From Agarilytica rhodophyticola (GTDB taxonomy: Bacteria > Pseudomonadota > Gammaproteobacteria > Pseudomonadales > Cellvibrionaceae), in contig NZ_CP020038.1 in NCBI RefSeq assembly GCF_002157225.2, positions 5,362,501 to 5,426,500 of the forward strand: a stretch of DNA of 64,000 nucleotides, read 5' to 3'. Within the stretch, counting starts at the first letter, position 1, and each line of letters starts with the position of its first letter. Positions 1 through 8,185 of this stretch are shown here, piece by piece. The position numbers were made by a program, and so were the translations under genes. The notes beneath the pieces are model-generated. The model did not search any database and was not told where the DNA came from. It worked only from the letters and a program-made list of their open reading frames with translations.

Positions 1-206
1 AAATTAAAATTAATATTACTATCAATACGAGATATAACATTGCCGGTAAAATAAGCGCGGGCGACGCCATTCTGATCATAATAGTCGCCGCGAATATCGG
101 CATAGCTGAAGCTGTTTATCAGCAGCAAAATACAACATATAACAGATAAACGCATCACTATATACAGACAGGAATGTCCTCGTTCACCAGTACGTTTTAT
201 GGACAT
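1..206 (-). CDS. PA14-domain secreted protein, N-terminal part only (runs off the left edge)
   Basis: The reading frame runs from an ATG at 206 (GAGAG five bases upstream on the minus strand) to the window edge without a stop. It gives about 68 residues: a basic start, a hydrophobic stretch (VICCILLLINSFSYA) that looks like a signal peptide, then the segment DIRGDYYDQNGVARAYFTGN followed by SRIDSNINFNF. That pattern (GxYY..., then R-x-D-xx-INFNF) is the usual beginning of a PA14 carbohydrate-binding beta-barrel. An in-frame ATG at 155 would give a shorter signal peptide. The rest of the protein, and so its enzymatic or adhesive role, lies outside the window; PA14 domains are common on glycosidases and adhesins. 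Confidence 0.6.
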   Translation of the reverse strand, partial: MSIKRTGERGHSCLYIVMRLSVICCILLLINSFSYADIRGDYYDQNGVARAYFTGNVISRIDSNINFN

Positions 207-1354
207 GGTCTCTCATCAAAATCTACACTATTCACCTACTAATCGAGCCCAACTACCCCATTTGCGATCATATGCTGGACAAAACAAGGCACACATAATC
301 TTAATAATAGTGTTTCAAACGGATATTCGCAGGAGTAATAAACAATTCTAAAAGTTTAAGGCAAAAAACATTGAAGAAATATAAAAGCCAAAACCTACTA
401 AGTAACGCATTTTTTAATACTCACTCACAGCAAAGGCTGATAACCTCAACTCTATTAATCATACAAAGTGCCAAATTGTAGAACTTGTTGAGATTAGGTC
501 TTCAGTAGGTTTAAGTAATAAAGGCTTGGAATTTCCTTCCTTTTCAGTATAAGAAAGAGTGAAGATGGTATTTGAGAAAAGGCTAAATATGAGACAAATT
601 AAAAACAAAGTTAATTAGCGTTAGTTAATCTGCTTACGCTTTATTTTATAAAGCGTTGACCATAAAGTAGATCGCATATAAATATCAGAAAAATTGTTAG
701 CACAACACACAATCCCTACCCAGTTACTAAAGTCTTAATCAATAAAATAAATGCTAGAACGCCACAAATAAAAAAAACAATGTCGATAAAATTTACAAAC
801 CAAGTATTCTTTGTTTTATCAGTAAACTGCCACTAAAGTACCTAGAAAAATATTAGTGATAATAAAAGATACGATGTTAACTACTTTAACAGTAAAAATA
901 AGTTAATATCAGCCTTGAAAAGACGCCAAAAGCATCTATTTGACACGCCGACATCAGGCGATGTATTTCGCCTACTGCATTAATTAAAAACCAAAATTAA
1001 TGCTTAAAATATTTAAAAACAGCTATAACCAAGAACTATATATTAGAAATTTTTTCAAACAAAAAAATTCCAATATTTATAAGAGCACTTCAATTAAGAC
1101 AAATATTGTCTTAATACAGGTCATCTATAAATGAAAATATCTTAAATAGACAAAACATGCATATGATTTTATCGTTTTTACAAAAATACAAGACGCTTTT
1201 GAACTGGCCAGAGCAAAATAGTGGAAATAAACGAGTATAAATAATTGATTTATAATAAATTACTTTAGTATTTTATTTAATTATTATGGTTATATCATTT
1301 AATTTCGTTATTATGTCGAATCTTTAAATATCAACAAGAGATTTACCCATAGCG
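207..1354. other. Long AT-rich intergenic stretch
   Basis: About 1.1 kb without a convincing gene on either strand. Only short frames occur. A small inverted repeat (AGGCGA ... TCGCCT) lies near 956-973. I see no tRNA, insertion-sequence end or clear promoter, and cannot say whether a small RNA is present. Confidence 0.6.
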
Positions 1355-2437
1355 ATGAGTACGCCGGCGACAGCATCTTCGAATCCTACCTTAACTTGTC
1401 TATACCCAGATGAAATTCTCGATGCCTATAAATTAGTGGAGCCTCATGGCTATATAACCATTCGAGGTGTTGTTACCGGTTTAAGACCGCATAAAAATAT
1501 TTGCGTCTATGGTGATATTAAAGGCCGAGAACGTTCTATTAGTTTCCGTTGCCCACCAGATCATTCTCCTACAGAGCTGCATGAACACGTGATTATTGGC
1601 GGCTTTTTGTCTGTCAAATCTTCACCTTTGCACAATGGTTTAGACGTAGAGCTGCGCGGTGAAGTTATCGGCACCTGGAATGGCTTTGACGACGACAAAG
1701 ACAAATATATTATTCCGGAGAGAAAAAGACCTAAAACACCACTTACTCAATTTGTTCGCAATTATCGAAAAAACTTACCGAACCTTTTAGTAGCAGGAAC
1801 CAAACGTGCCCTGCTCGACTACCGGTCAGCATTAGAACTAAAGGAAGCGGTTCCTTGGAATGAGGTAGTAGTCAATGTTTCAGAGATAGAAACGTTTATA
1901 CAAGATCTCGATGCAGCTATAGCAGAATACGATCCCAAAGCAATCGCTGTTGTTCGAGCTGGTGCCGAGACGAATAAAGGTATGCAATTGTGGAATAATG
2001 CTAGAGTCATCGATTATTTGCTCTCCACAGAGCGCTTTATCTATTCCGGTATTGGCCACGCTGACGGCTATGTCATCTTAGACCAATATGCAGATCAATC
2101 TTTTAATTCGCCTTCAGACTTTGGCCATAGCCTCATAAATGAAATACGGCAGCTTGAAACGGAGGATCAACTGGCGAGGAAATACTATACTATTGCTCAC
2201 GATAACAAGAGCTTGAGCGAGCGTATTGAAAACCTGCAACAAGAGCATGAAGATGACCTTAACTCAATAAAAGATCTATTTTCGCAGCAAATTGCTGAGC
2301 ACAAACAGAATAATGAGCAAAACCTTCAGCGCTTGCAAAAACGTAATAATATTATGATGATTGCAACGGTCGCTATGGCGACAACGTTATTATTTTTATT
2401 TGGCATCTATATTTTTCAAAATATCACTGTAATGTGA
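1355..2437 (+). CDS. Membrane-anchored exonuclease VII large-subunit (XseA)-like protein
   Basis: A 360-residue protein with the architecture of the XseA N-terminal half plus a new tail. Residues about 30-110 match the OB-fold of XseA (ITIRGVVTGL..., then a second strand pair HEHVIIGGFLSVK). Residues about 140-255 match the nuclease core: ALLDYR (Asp155), VVRAGAETNKGMQLWNN in place of the GRGGGSxEDLWxFN motif (Arg201 kept), and GIGHADGYVILDQYAD in place of GHExDxTIAD (His235 kept, the second Asp shifted or lost). Residues 260-330 are a charged coiled coil and 333-355 a transmembrane helix at the C-terminus, so the protein should be tail-anchored with the nuclease-like domain in the cytoplasm. 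Genuine XseA is about 450 residues and soluble. No small subunit (xseB) is beside it. Whether it still cuts DNA is open; the family assignment rests on motif order and spacing. Confidence 0.55.
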   Translation: MSTPATASSNPTLTCLYPDEILDAYKLVEPHGYITIRGVVTGLRPHKNICVYGDIKGRERSISFRCPPDHSPTELHEHVIIGGFLSVKSSPLHNGLDVELRGEVIGTWNGFDDDKDKYIIPERKRPKTPLTQFVRNYRKNLPNLLVAGTKRALLDYRSALELKEAVPWNEVVVNVSEIETFIQDLDAAIAEYDPKAIAVVRAGAETNKGMQLWNNARVIDYLLSTERFIYSGIGHADGYVILDQYADQSFNSPSDFGHSLINEIRQLETEDQLARKYYTIAHDNKSLSERIENLQQEHEDDLNSIKDLFSQQIAEHKQNNEQNLQRLQKRNNIMMIATVAMATTLLFLFGIYIFQNITVM

Positions 2438-2766
2438 TTTTTATAAAGTAAGCTTTTACTCAATCAATAAAAGTAAAGTTATACCTGTATCTACTAGATG
2501 CTACTAAATTCAACTGAAGTGAGACTGTATGCAACGTCAGTTTCACATTTTTTGACACCAATAATACTTGAGAGAGTAATAATTGAGAGAATGAATGGTT
2601 GAATGATAGTTGAGAGCTATCTAAGAGCAGCCCCTCTTATCATTCACAATAAATATCATATATATCTTGCCCATCAAAAAACATATCAAAACAACTTAAA
2701 AAAATTGGTCACACCAATAATTGCCTCTGCAATGAGTATTCGATCAACCATAGAGTGGAATATTGA

Positions 2767-2802
2767 AAGCGACTATTAAAGCTACTATTAAACCTACTAT
2801 TG
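2767..2802. repeat. Three tandem 12-bp units
   Basis: Three consecutive units AAGCGACTATTA, AAGCTACTATTA and AACCTACTATTG with no spacer. The differences between units are single-base changes. It sits in non-coding DNA; function unknown. Confidence 0.7.
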
Positions 2803-2926
2803 TTGACTCATAACCATCCAACCCCAACTTATCTTTACATCAATGAACATGTTTGACATGAAATATATTTAACAAATACGAATTCAAAAATTTAATTGAA
2901 TTAATTTTAACTAAGAAAAATAAAAT

Positions 2927-2996
2927 TATAAATTTATTTTATACAATTCACCTTACACAATTCCTTTTACACAACTCCTTTTATAAAATTTATTTT
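2927..2996. repeat. Five tandem 14-bp units upstream of the metalloprotease gene
   Basis: Units TATAAATTTATTTT, ATACAATTCACCTT, ACACAATTCCTTTT, ACACAACTCCTTTT and ATAAAATTTATTTT follow one another exactly every 14 bp. Copies are degenerate. It lies about 240 bp before the start at 3239 and could be a regulator-binding array or simple slippage-derived DNA. Confidence 0.65.
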
Positions 2997-3238
2997 ACAA
3001 AACAACAATATCGTTTTTATCAATTACCATCAAATAGGTTAAAAAAATATACTAAAAGCAAATACTTCAAGCCTAAATTATAGCTGTGTGTTTTTTGCTT
3101 ATAGAGAACAATATTTTTAACATTATTTTTTCTTTTCGTGACTAGAGTAATTCATGCTTTATATACCAGTAATATTAGGAAAAGTTACAGTGAAAATTAA
3201 AATATTTTTAGCGCCTATAAAAACATAAGGTTATATTT

Positions 3239-4939
3239 ATGAAAAAAACAAAAATTTTTATTTTTCTTTTTTTTTCAATAACACTATTTAATTCAGCAAA
3301 CGTATTTTCGCAAGAAAATATTTTAAAAGCCGAAATCTATATCAATAATTACTATGATGACACTCATGAAAGGAATGTGACGGTTACAGTGACAAACACC
3401 TTAGACACACCGGTAAGAATATTACGCTGGAAATTACGAGAAGGAAGAATTGATAGTAGAATATTTAATGTCATTCGAGACGGTAAGAAACTTCATTATT
3501 CTGGGCGAATTATTAAACGAGCACCACCAACAGAAAATGACTACTTAGTTTTACAACCGAACGAAAATCATGTAGTGACAATGAACTTAGCCAGCGCTTA
3601 TGATTTATCAGCTCCAGGTAGATACGATATTCAGCTGATTGTCGATGCCTTCAACCCTCTAAGTAATAATAAGACAAATAAGGTCATTCACCCCGTAGGT
3701 TTGGTAGAATCGAACAAGCTTAGTATCTGGATGAATGGAGGAAAAAAGGCAAAGCCAAGTGCGCAATTTAAGAAAACGCCAGGCAGTCAACCCCACAAGT
3801 TGTATAAATCTTCAACCCGTTACTGTAGTAGTTCACAACAGCAATCGCTGGGTGAAGCTGAAGATAGCGCGAAGTCTAGAACACGAAATTCCCGGCGCTA
3901 TCTTGAAAATAATGCATATTATTCCCCTGGCGATCATTATGAAAAATGGTTTGGCCAATCTACATCTACGCGTTACAACACAGTTGTTGCCGGTTTTGAA
4001 AGGGTAAGTGACGCATTCTATAACCAAAATATTGTCTACAATTGCGACTGTGATGAAAACTATTATGCTTATGTTTATCCATACTCCCCCTACGAAATTT
4101 ACATTTGTCAATCATTTTGGCCAGCTTATAATGACAGTGGTTTAAACACGAAAGCTGGGACCTTAATCCATGAGTTAAGCCATTTTTATAATGTTGCAGA
4201 TACCGACGATCATGTTTATGGTAGCTCGGGCGTTCAGAGTATGGCGAGAAATAGTCCTAATAGAGCCGTTAACAATGCCGATAGCTTTGAATATTTTGCA
4301 GAAACGGCACCTGTAAGCGATATAGGCGGTGGTAATTGTAAAATTAAAATTCCAACAAATCTGAGTTATTACGATAGCCAACTAAGATCGTTCACGGCTT
4401 CATGGGGAACATCAACAAATGCCGACTATTATCAAATAGAAATTTGGAATGGTGACAACCCTACCACTTATTATAATTCGATGGAAATTCGTTTAAATGA
4501 GTCCCAGGTATACAACGAAAATGGTATAGATAAAGCATATTTCCGCGTCAGAGCAATTTATTCATGTGGCGTAAGTGAATACTCTGATTGGAAGAATGTG
4601 ACACTTGGTTCTGGTTCCGATAATTCAGGAAGATCTTATCAAGGTAACCTAAGAGGCAGCGGAGCAGATTACTCCCAGAATCATCCTGGTGGTTCGGATT
4701 ATATAGACTATGCAGGCGGTACGTTAAAAGCAACTTTGATAGGACCGCGAGATTCTGACGCTGATTTTGATTTATATCTGTATCAATTAGATGAAACGAA
4801 CCGATGGAAAGTTATTAAAGAGTCTAGATCCCAAAATAATAACGAATCAATAAGCTTTAACGCACCGAGAGGAAAATATTACTTTAAAGTTCAAGCATAT
4901 AAAGGTAGAGGCGAATATAAACTCACTATCTCGGAGTAA
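3239..4939 (+). CDS. Secreted M35-type (aspzincin) metalloprotease with C-terminal FN3-like and PPC domains
   Basis: A 566-residue extracellular protease. Residues 1-24 form a signal peptide (hydrophobic FIFLFFSITLF, then NVFSQ). Residues about 28-140 look like the beta-sandwich prodomain typical of bacterial deuterolysin-like toxins such as AsaP1. The catalytic site is HELSH at 311-315, followed by DTDDHVYG at 321-328, matching the aspzincin signature HExxH...GTxDxxYG, with His311, His315 and Asp324 as zinc ligands and Glu312 as the base. Six or more Cys residues occur in the catalytic domain and suggest disulphides. Residues about 365-460 resemble a fibronectin-III fold and the last 100 a PPC (bacterial pre-peptidase C-terminal) domain (DADFDLYLYQLD ... 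GKYYFKVQAYKGRGEYKLTI), often removed on maturation. It stands alone and ends at a strong terminator. Confidence 0.85.
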   Translation: MKKTKIFIFLFFSITLFNSANVFSQENILKAEIYINNYYDDTHERNVTVTVTNTLDTPVRILRWKLREGRIDSRIFNVIRDGKKLHYSGRIIKRAPPTENDYLVLQPNENHVVTMNLASAYDLSAPGRYDIQLIVDAFNPLSNNKTNKVIHPVGLVESNKLSIWMNGGKKAKPSAQFKKTPGSQPHKLYKSSTRYCSSSQQQSLGEAEDSAKSRTRNSRRYLENNAYYSPGDHYEKWFGQSTSTRYNTVVAGFERVSDAFYNQNIVYNCDCDENYYAYVYPYSPYEIYICQSFWPAYNDSGLNTKAGTLIHELSHFYNVADTDDHVYGSSGVQSMARNSPNRAVNNADSFEYFAETAPVSDIGGGNCKIKIPTNLSYYDSQLRSFTASWGTSTNADYYQIEIWNGDNPTTYYNSMEIRLNESQVYNENGIDKAYFRVRAIYSCGVSEYSDWKNVTLGSGSDNSGRSYQGNLRGSGADYSQNHPGGSDYIDYAGGTLKATLIGPRDSDADFDLYLYQLDETNRWKVIKESRSQNNNESISFNAPRGKYYFKVQAYKGRGEYKLTISE

Positions 4940-4978
4940 TATAGGATTATCAATGTCTACCCTTGAATAGAATATTAA

Positions 4979-5007
4979 CCACATCATAAGAATATGATGT
5001 GGTTTTT
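4979..5007 (+). terminator. Strong intrinsic terminator after the metalloprotease gene
   Basis: A perfect 10-bp stem CCACATCATA / TATGATGTGG with an AGAA loop is followed directly by TTTTT. It lies 40 bp after the stop at 4939 and may also serve the convergent thioesterase gene. Confidence 0.9.
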
Positions 5008-5048
5008 CTAGTTGTGTAATTAATGAAGAAAAGACTAAGCGCAGGTTT

Positions 5049-5807
5049 CTAAAGTTTATTTTCAACAATATTGGTCAGACAATTATTGAGAGCTAACAAA
5101 TATTCCTCTCTCATATCATTAATAAAAAAATGACCGCTATCAAAAGTCTTAAATTCTAAAACCTCAGAAAAATGTGTTTGCCACTGGGCATTGAAGTCTT
5201 CGTCAAGATCATAGTCTTTAAGACCATTAAAAATGCTAGCCGGAATATCTAGTGGCAATCGCTGAATCGCTCTATAAGTATCAACTAAGAAAAAGTCTGC
5301 TTTTAAAGTCGGAAGAACTAAATCCATGAGCTCTTTATTTTCAATAACTGCTTTTGGCGTTCCACCTAGATCTTTGATAGCCTCGATGAATTCATTATCT
5401 GGCAAATCGTATCTTATCCCCTCACGGGAAGGGACATTGGGCGCCTTGGAACCGGAACCGATATAATACACAGGTTGAAGTAAACCTTTCAGACGAGTTT
5501 TGTGAACAAACTCATAAGCGATACGAGCTCCAAGGCTATGACCAAGCACAGCATAGGAGCGATCTAAAAAAGGGAGTAGTTCCGAGCATAAGCTCTCGGT
5601 GATCTGATCTATTGAACGCAGTGCAGGTTCAGATAAGCGATTAGAGCGACCAGGCGCTTGAATGGCCAAAACTTCAACTGCAGGATGCACTTTATCCGCC
5701 CATGACGAAAAGACGCTAGCATCTCCTCCGGCGTAAGGAAAACAAATAAGCTTGAGTTTAGCTGTCGGCTTAGGTTGACGAATAACCACCCATTTACTAC
5801 TACACAT
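5049..5807 (-). CDS. Type II (editing) thioesterase, alpha/beta hydrolase
   Basis: A 252-residue protein of the GrsT/RifR family, which releases stalled or wrong acyl groups from carrier proteins of NRPS and PKS assembly lines. The signature ICFPYAGG is at the start, the nucleophile elbow GHSLG centres on Ser91, the acid is in GLKDYD (about Asp198) and the histidine is in SGHFFIND (His226). Length is normal for the family. The ATG at 5807 has GAGG six bases upstream. No NRPS, PKS or phosphopantetheinyl transferase gene lies in this window, so the partner must be elsewhere or the enzyme acts on another acyl carrier. It is transcribed alone, convergent with the metalloprotease. Confidence 0.85.
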   Translation of the reverse strand: MCSSKWVVIRQPKPTAKLKLICFPYAGGDASVFSSWADKVHPAVEVLAIQAPGRSNRLSEPALRSIDQITESLCSELLPFLDRSYAVLGHSLGARIAYEFVHKTRLKGLLQPVYYIGSGSKAPNVPSREGIRYDLPDNEFIEAIKDLGGTPKAVIENKELMDLVLPTLKADFFLVDTYRAIQRLPLDIPASIFNGLKDYDLDEDFNAQWQTHFSEVLEFKTFDSGHFFINDMREEYLLALNNCLTNIVENKL

Positions 5808-6162
5808 ACAATCCTCAAATAATCCTAAAAGCTATTTCATAATTACTGCACTCAATGGTACGGCGTAAAAAATAACCTCAAAGTGCTCATTTACTTGACG
5901 TAAACGCCGCTTTTCGGTTGTTTTTGACTTGTGTTACCCACATTCGCGAGTTATCGAGTTATGAAACGGCCTCTAATTCTTAATAAAGAGCGTTATCGTA
6001 GACGAGCGTAAAAACAAATTATAGAGTGAAAATCAACAAATTGGTCAAATCATAAAAACAAAATAGATTTCAAGTAGCCCCATATATATAAAACTTAACT
6101 ATGAGGCTAATTTACAAGCAGCTAGATACTATAGACGCTAAATTTAGCCAACATTAAGGCTT
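5808..6162. other. Intergenic stretch between thioesterase and sugar transporter genes
   Basis: About 355 bp with no open frame worth calling. It must hold the promoter of the thioesterase gene (minus strand) and the 3' end of the transporter transcript. No clear hairpin terminator was found. Confidence 0.5.
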
Positions 6163-7644
6163 CTAACTTTCAGCTGGTGACATGTCATTTATAATTACAT
6201 CTTGTTCATCTTTAATAAAATAAACACAAATAGATCCCGCTAACATCGACACACCGGCTAACATAATAACGTAAATAGCTTGGTTATCGAAAACATGTGT
6301 CAATATTTGGCCGCTTACTAGGCCAGAAACGATCTGCGGTGCCGCAATAGTGAAATTAAATATACCCATGTAGACGCCAGTTTTATCTGCCGGTAGCGAT
6401 CCCGCGAGAATAGAATATGGGATGGCCAGCATAGCGGCCCAAGCGATACCTACGCCCAGCATTGGAATAATTAATCCCAAAGCGCCTTTTGGCACTGTAA
6501 ACTGTGCAATTAAAAGATTGACGTGGGTTTGCTCTGGGTTGGTAAAAAAGATAAAGCCAATAAACCCCAATCCCCCTGCCATCAGCGAGAGTGAATATGT
6601 TATTTTGCGACCAATATTATTCGCTAGTTTTGACAATACAACTGAAAATAAAGCAGCAAATAAGAAATATGCTGCGGAAATAATCCCCACCCAATCACCC
6701 GCCGCGCCTTTAGCGTTTAAAACGTCATTAGGTACTTGCGCAACAGAGGATAGGTAGTGTGAGTCAAACCACTTGGCATCCAGCCCCCAGGTATTTTGAG
6801 CAATTGCAGGCATGGCATATACCCACATAATAAAGAAGGCAAACCAGGAGAAAAACTGCACAATAGCTAGCTGTTTCATTGTCGTAGGCATATTGGCGAA
6901 CAGACCAATGAAAGATCGCATCTTTTGTGCGAATGTAAGCTTGATTTCAGTTTGCTTGGCAATTATTTTTGGGTCTAAATTCTTAAATGCATAATATTGT
7001 TCGGGGGGGTATTCTTTGGTTTTAAAAACGGTCCAAAGCACTGAGCCTAAAAGTACAGAAGCACCAATGTAGAAAGCCCATGTTACCGATGGCGCTACAG
7101 AACCAGCTTGTGCAGTATTTTCTAAACCAATAACGTTAGTTAATAAAAATGGTAAGATGGAACCAAAGATTGCTCCAATATTTATCAATAAAGATTGTAC
7201 CGAATAGCCTTGATTGCGCTGTTCAGCAGGAACCATATCAGATACAAGGGAGCGAAATGGTTGAAATGCAACATTAAAAGAGGCATCCATCAGGGCTAAC
7301 ATAATTGCGCCAAAAACCATAGGTGAAACGATTTGTACAAACAAGGGCGCATTGGGCATCAACATCATACCAATAGCTGCAACCGCAGCACCTGCCAAGA
7401 TATAAGGATTACGACGCCCCAGGCGATTCCAAGTACGATCTGAAGCTGAACCGACGATTGGCTGAATAAGTAAGCCCATAACAGGTGCAACCAGCCAGAA
7501 CAGTGAAAGAGAATGTAGATCAGCACCAAGATCCGAAAGTATTCGACTAACGTTTGCATTTTGCAGGGCAAAACCTATCTGTACGCCTAAAAAACCAAAG
7601 CTCACATTCCAAACTTGCCAATAGGACAGATGCGGTTGTTTCAT
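6163..7644 (-). CDS. MFS sugar transporter, SLC45/GPH-like
   Basis: A 493-residue inner-membrane protein with about twelve hydrophobic segments. The N-terminal pattern (WQVWNVSFGFLGVQIGFALQ, then PIVGSASDRTWNRLGRRNPY) is typical of the SLC45-like sugar:proton symporters of Proteobacteria that carry maltose, sucrose or related glucosides. The charged loop DRTWNRLGRR between helices 2 and 3 is the MFS signature. The start ATG has AGAGG seven bases upstream. No glycosidase or sugar regulator lies next to it, so the substrate cannot be deduced from neighbours. Confidence 0.8.
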   Translation of the reverse strand: MKQPHLSYWQVWNVSFGFLGVQIGFALQNANVSRILSDLGADLHSLSLFWLVAPVMGLLIQPIVGSASDRTWNRLGRRNPYILAGAAVAAIGMMLMPNAPLFVQIVSPMVFGAIMLALMDASFNVAFQPFRSLVSDMVPAEQRNQGYSVQSLLINIGAIFGSILPFLLTNVIGLENTAQAGSVAPSVTWAFYIGASVLLGSVLWTVFKTKEYPPEQYYAFKNLDPKIIAKQTEIKLTFAQKMRSFIGLFANMPTTMKQLAIVQFFSWFAFFIMWVYAMPAIAQNTWGLDAKWFDSHYLSSVAQVPNDVLNAKGAAGDWVGIISAAYFLFAALFSVVLSKLANNIGRKITYSLSLMAGGLGFIGFIFFTNPEQTHVNLLIAQFTVPKGALGLIIPMLGVGIAWAAMLAIPYSILAGSLPADKTGVYMGIFNFTIAAPQIVSGLVSGQILTHVFDNQAIYVIMLAGVSMLAGSICVYFIKDEQDVIINDMSPAES

Positions 7645-8185
7645 TGTAAAACCTCTTACTTACAGCATATTCTTATTGTTCTTAGTGGCTCTGTCTAAGG
7701 GTCTCTCCTTGAAGGTTAAGAGCCTTTATCAGCCATATTAACCGTAGTTTTTCATACTATGTTGATAATTGGTAGTCGATGCGAAGCGCCGAAGATGGAT
7801 TTTAGCGGACAATGAATGTAAGAGCAGATGATAAATTTACTCCAGGATGTAAGATCAACTTACTCACCCTAGCTTGTTGTAAAGTTAGCCCTAAATACTC
7901 TTAAAGCCCCAGTTTAAAAGGCTTTACAAGAGTTTAGCTAAAAAGCTAACGTTTCTCCTACTTGTTAGTAGTGCATTAGTCTTAGCCTTCAAAAACGACT
8001 AAAAGGAGGTCGATATTCACTAAAACATTGAGAGTTTCAATAACACATGAATACGTATTCAGCCAGTTTTTAAAAAAATAATGTAGCTATTCATGAACAA
8101 GATATTTTCATTAACTAGGCTTTCTGACTTCAGTGCTAATATCTTTTAAGCACTTATGCATTCCTCCCCTTTTTTGTTCTACTTA
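7645..8185. other. Promoter region of the sugar transporter and tail of the KAP gene
   Basis: About 540 bp between two minus-strand genes. A short palindrome TTAGCT/AGCTAA occurs near 7934-7949. An AAAAGGAGGT string near 8011 is not followed by a usable start codon. No gene is supported. Confidence 0.5.

Larger units (their letters stand above)
2438..3238. other. AT-rich intergenic stretch with two degenerate tandem repeats
   Basis: About 800 bp between the XseA-like gene and the metalloprotease gene. It holds a 12-bp repeat (2767-2802) and a 14-bp repeat (2927-2996), described separately. The leader of the protease gene is very rich in A and T. No open frame here is convincing. Confidence 0.6.

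Noticed and set aside
8005-8040. AAAAGGAGGT as ribosome-binding site of a small gene
   Set aside because: No ATG, GTG or TTG at proper distance with an open frame of useful length.
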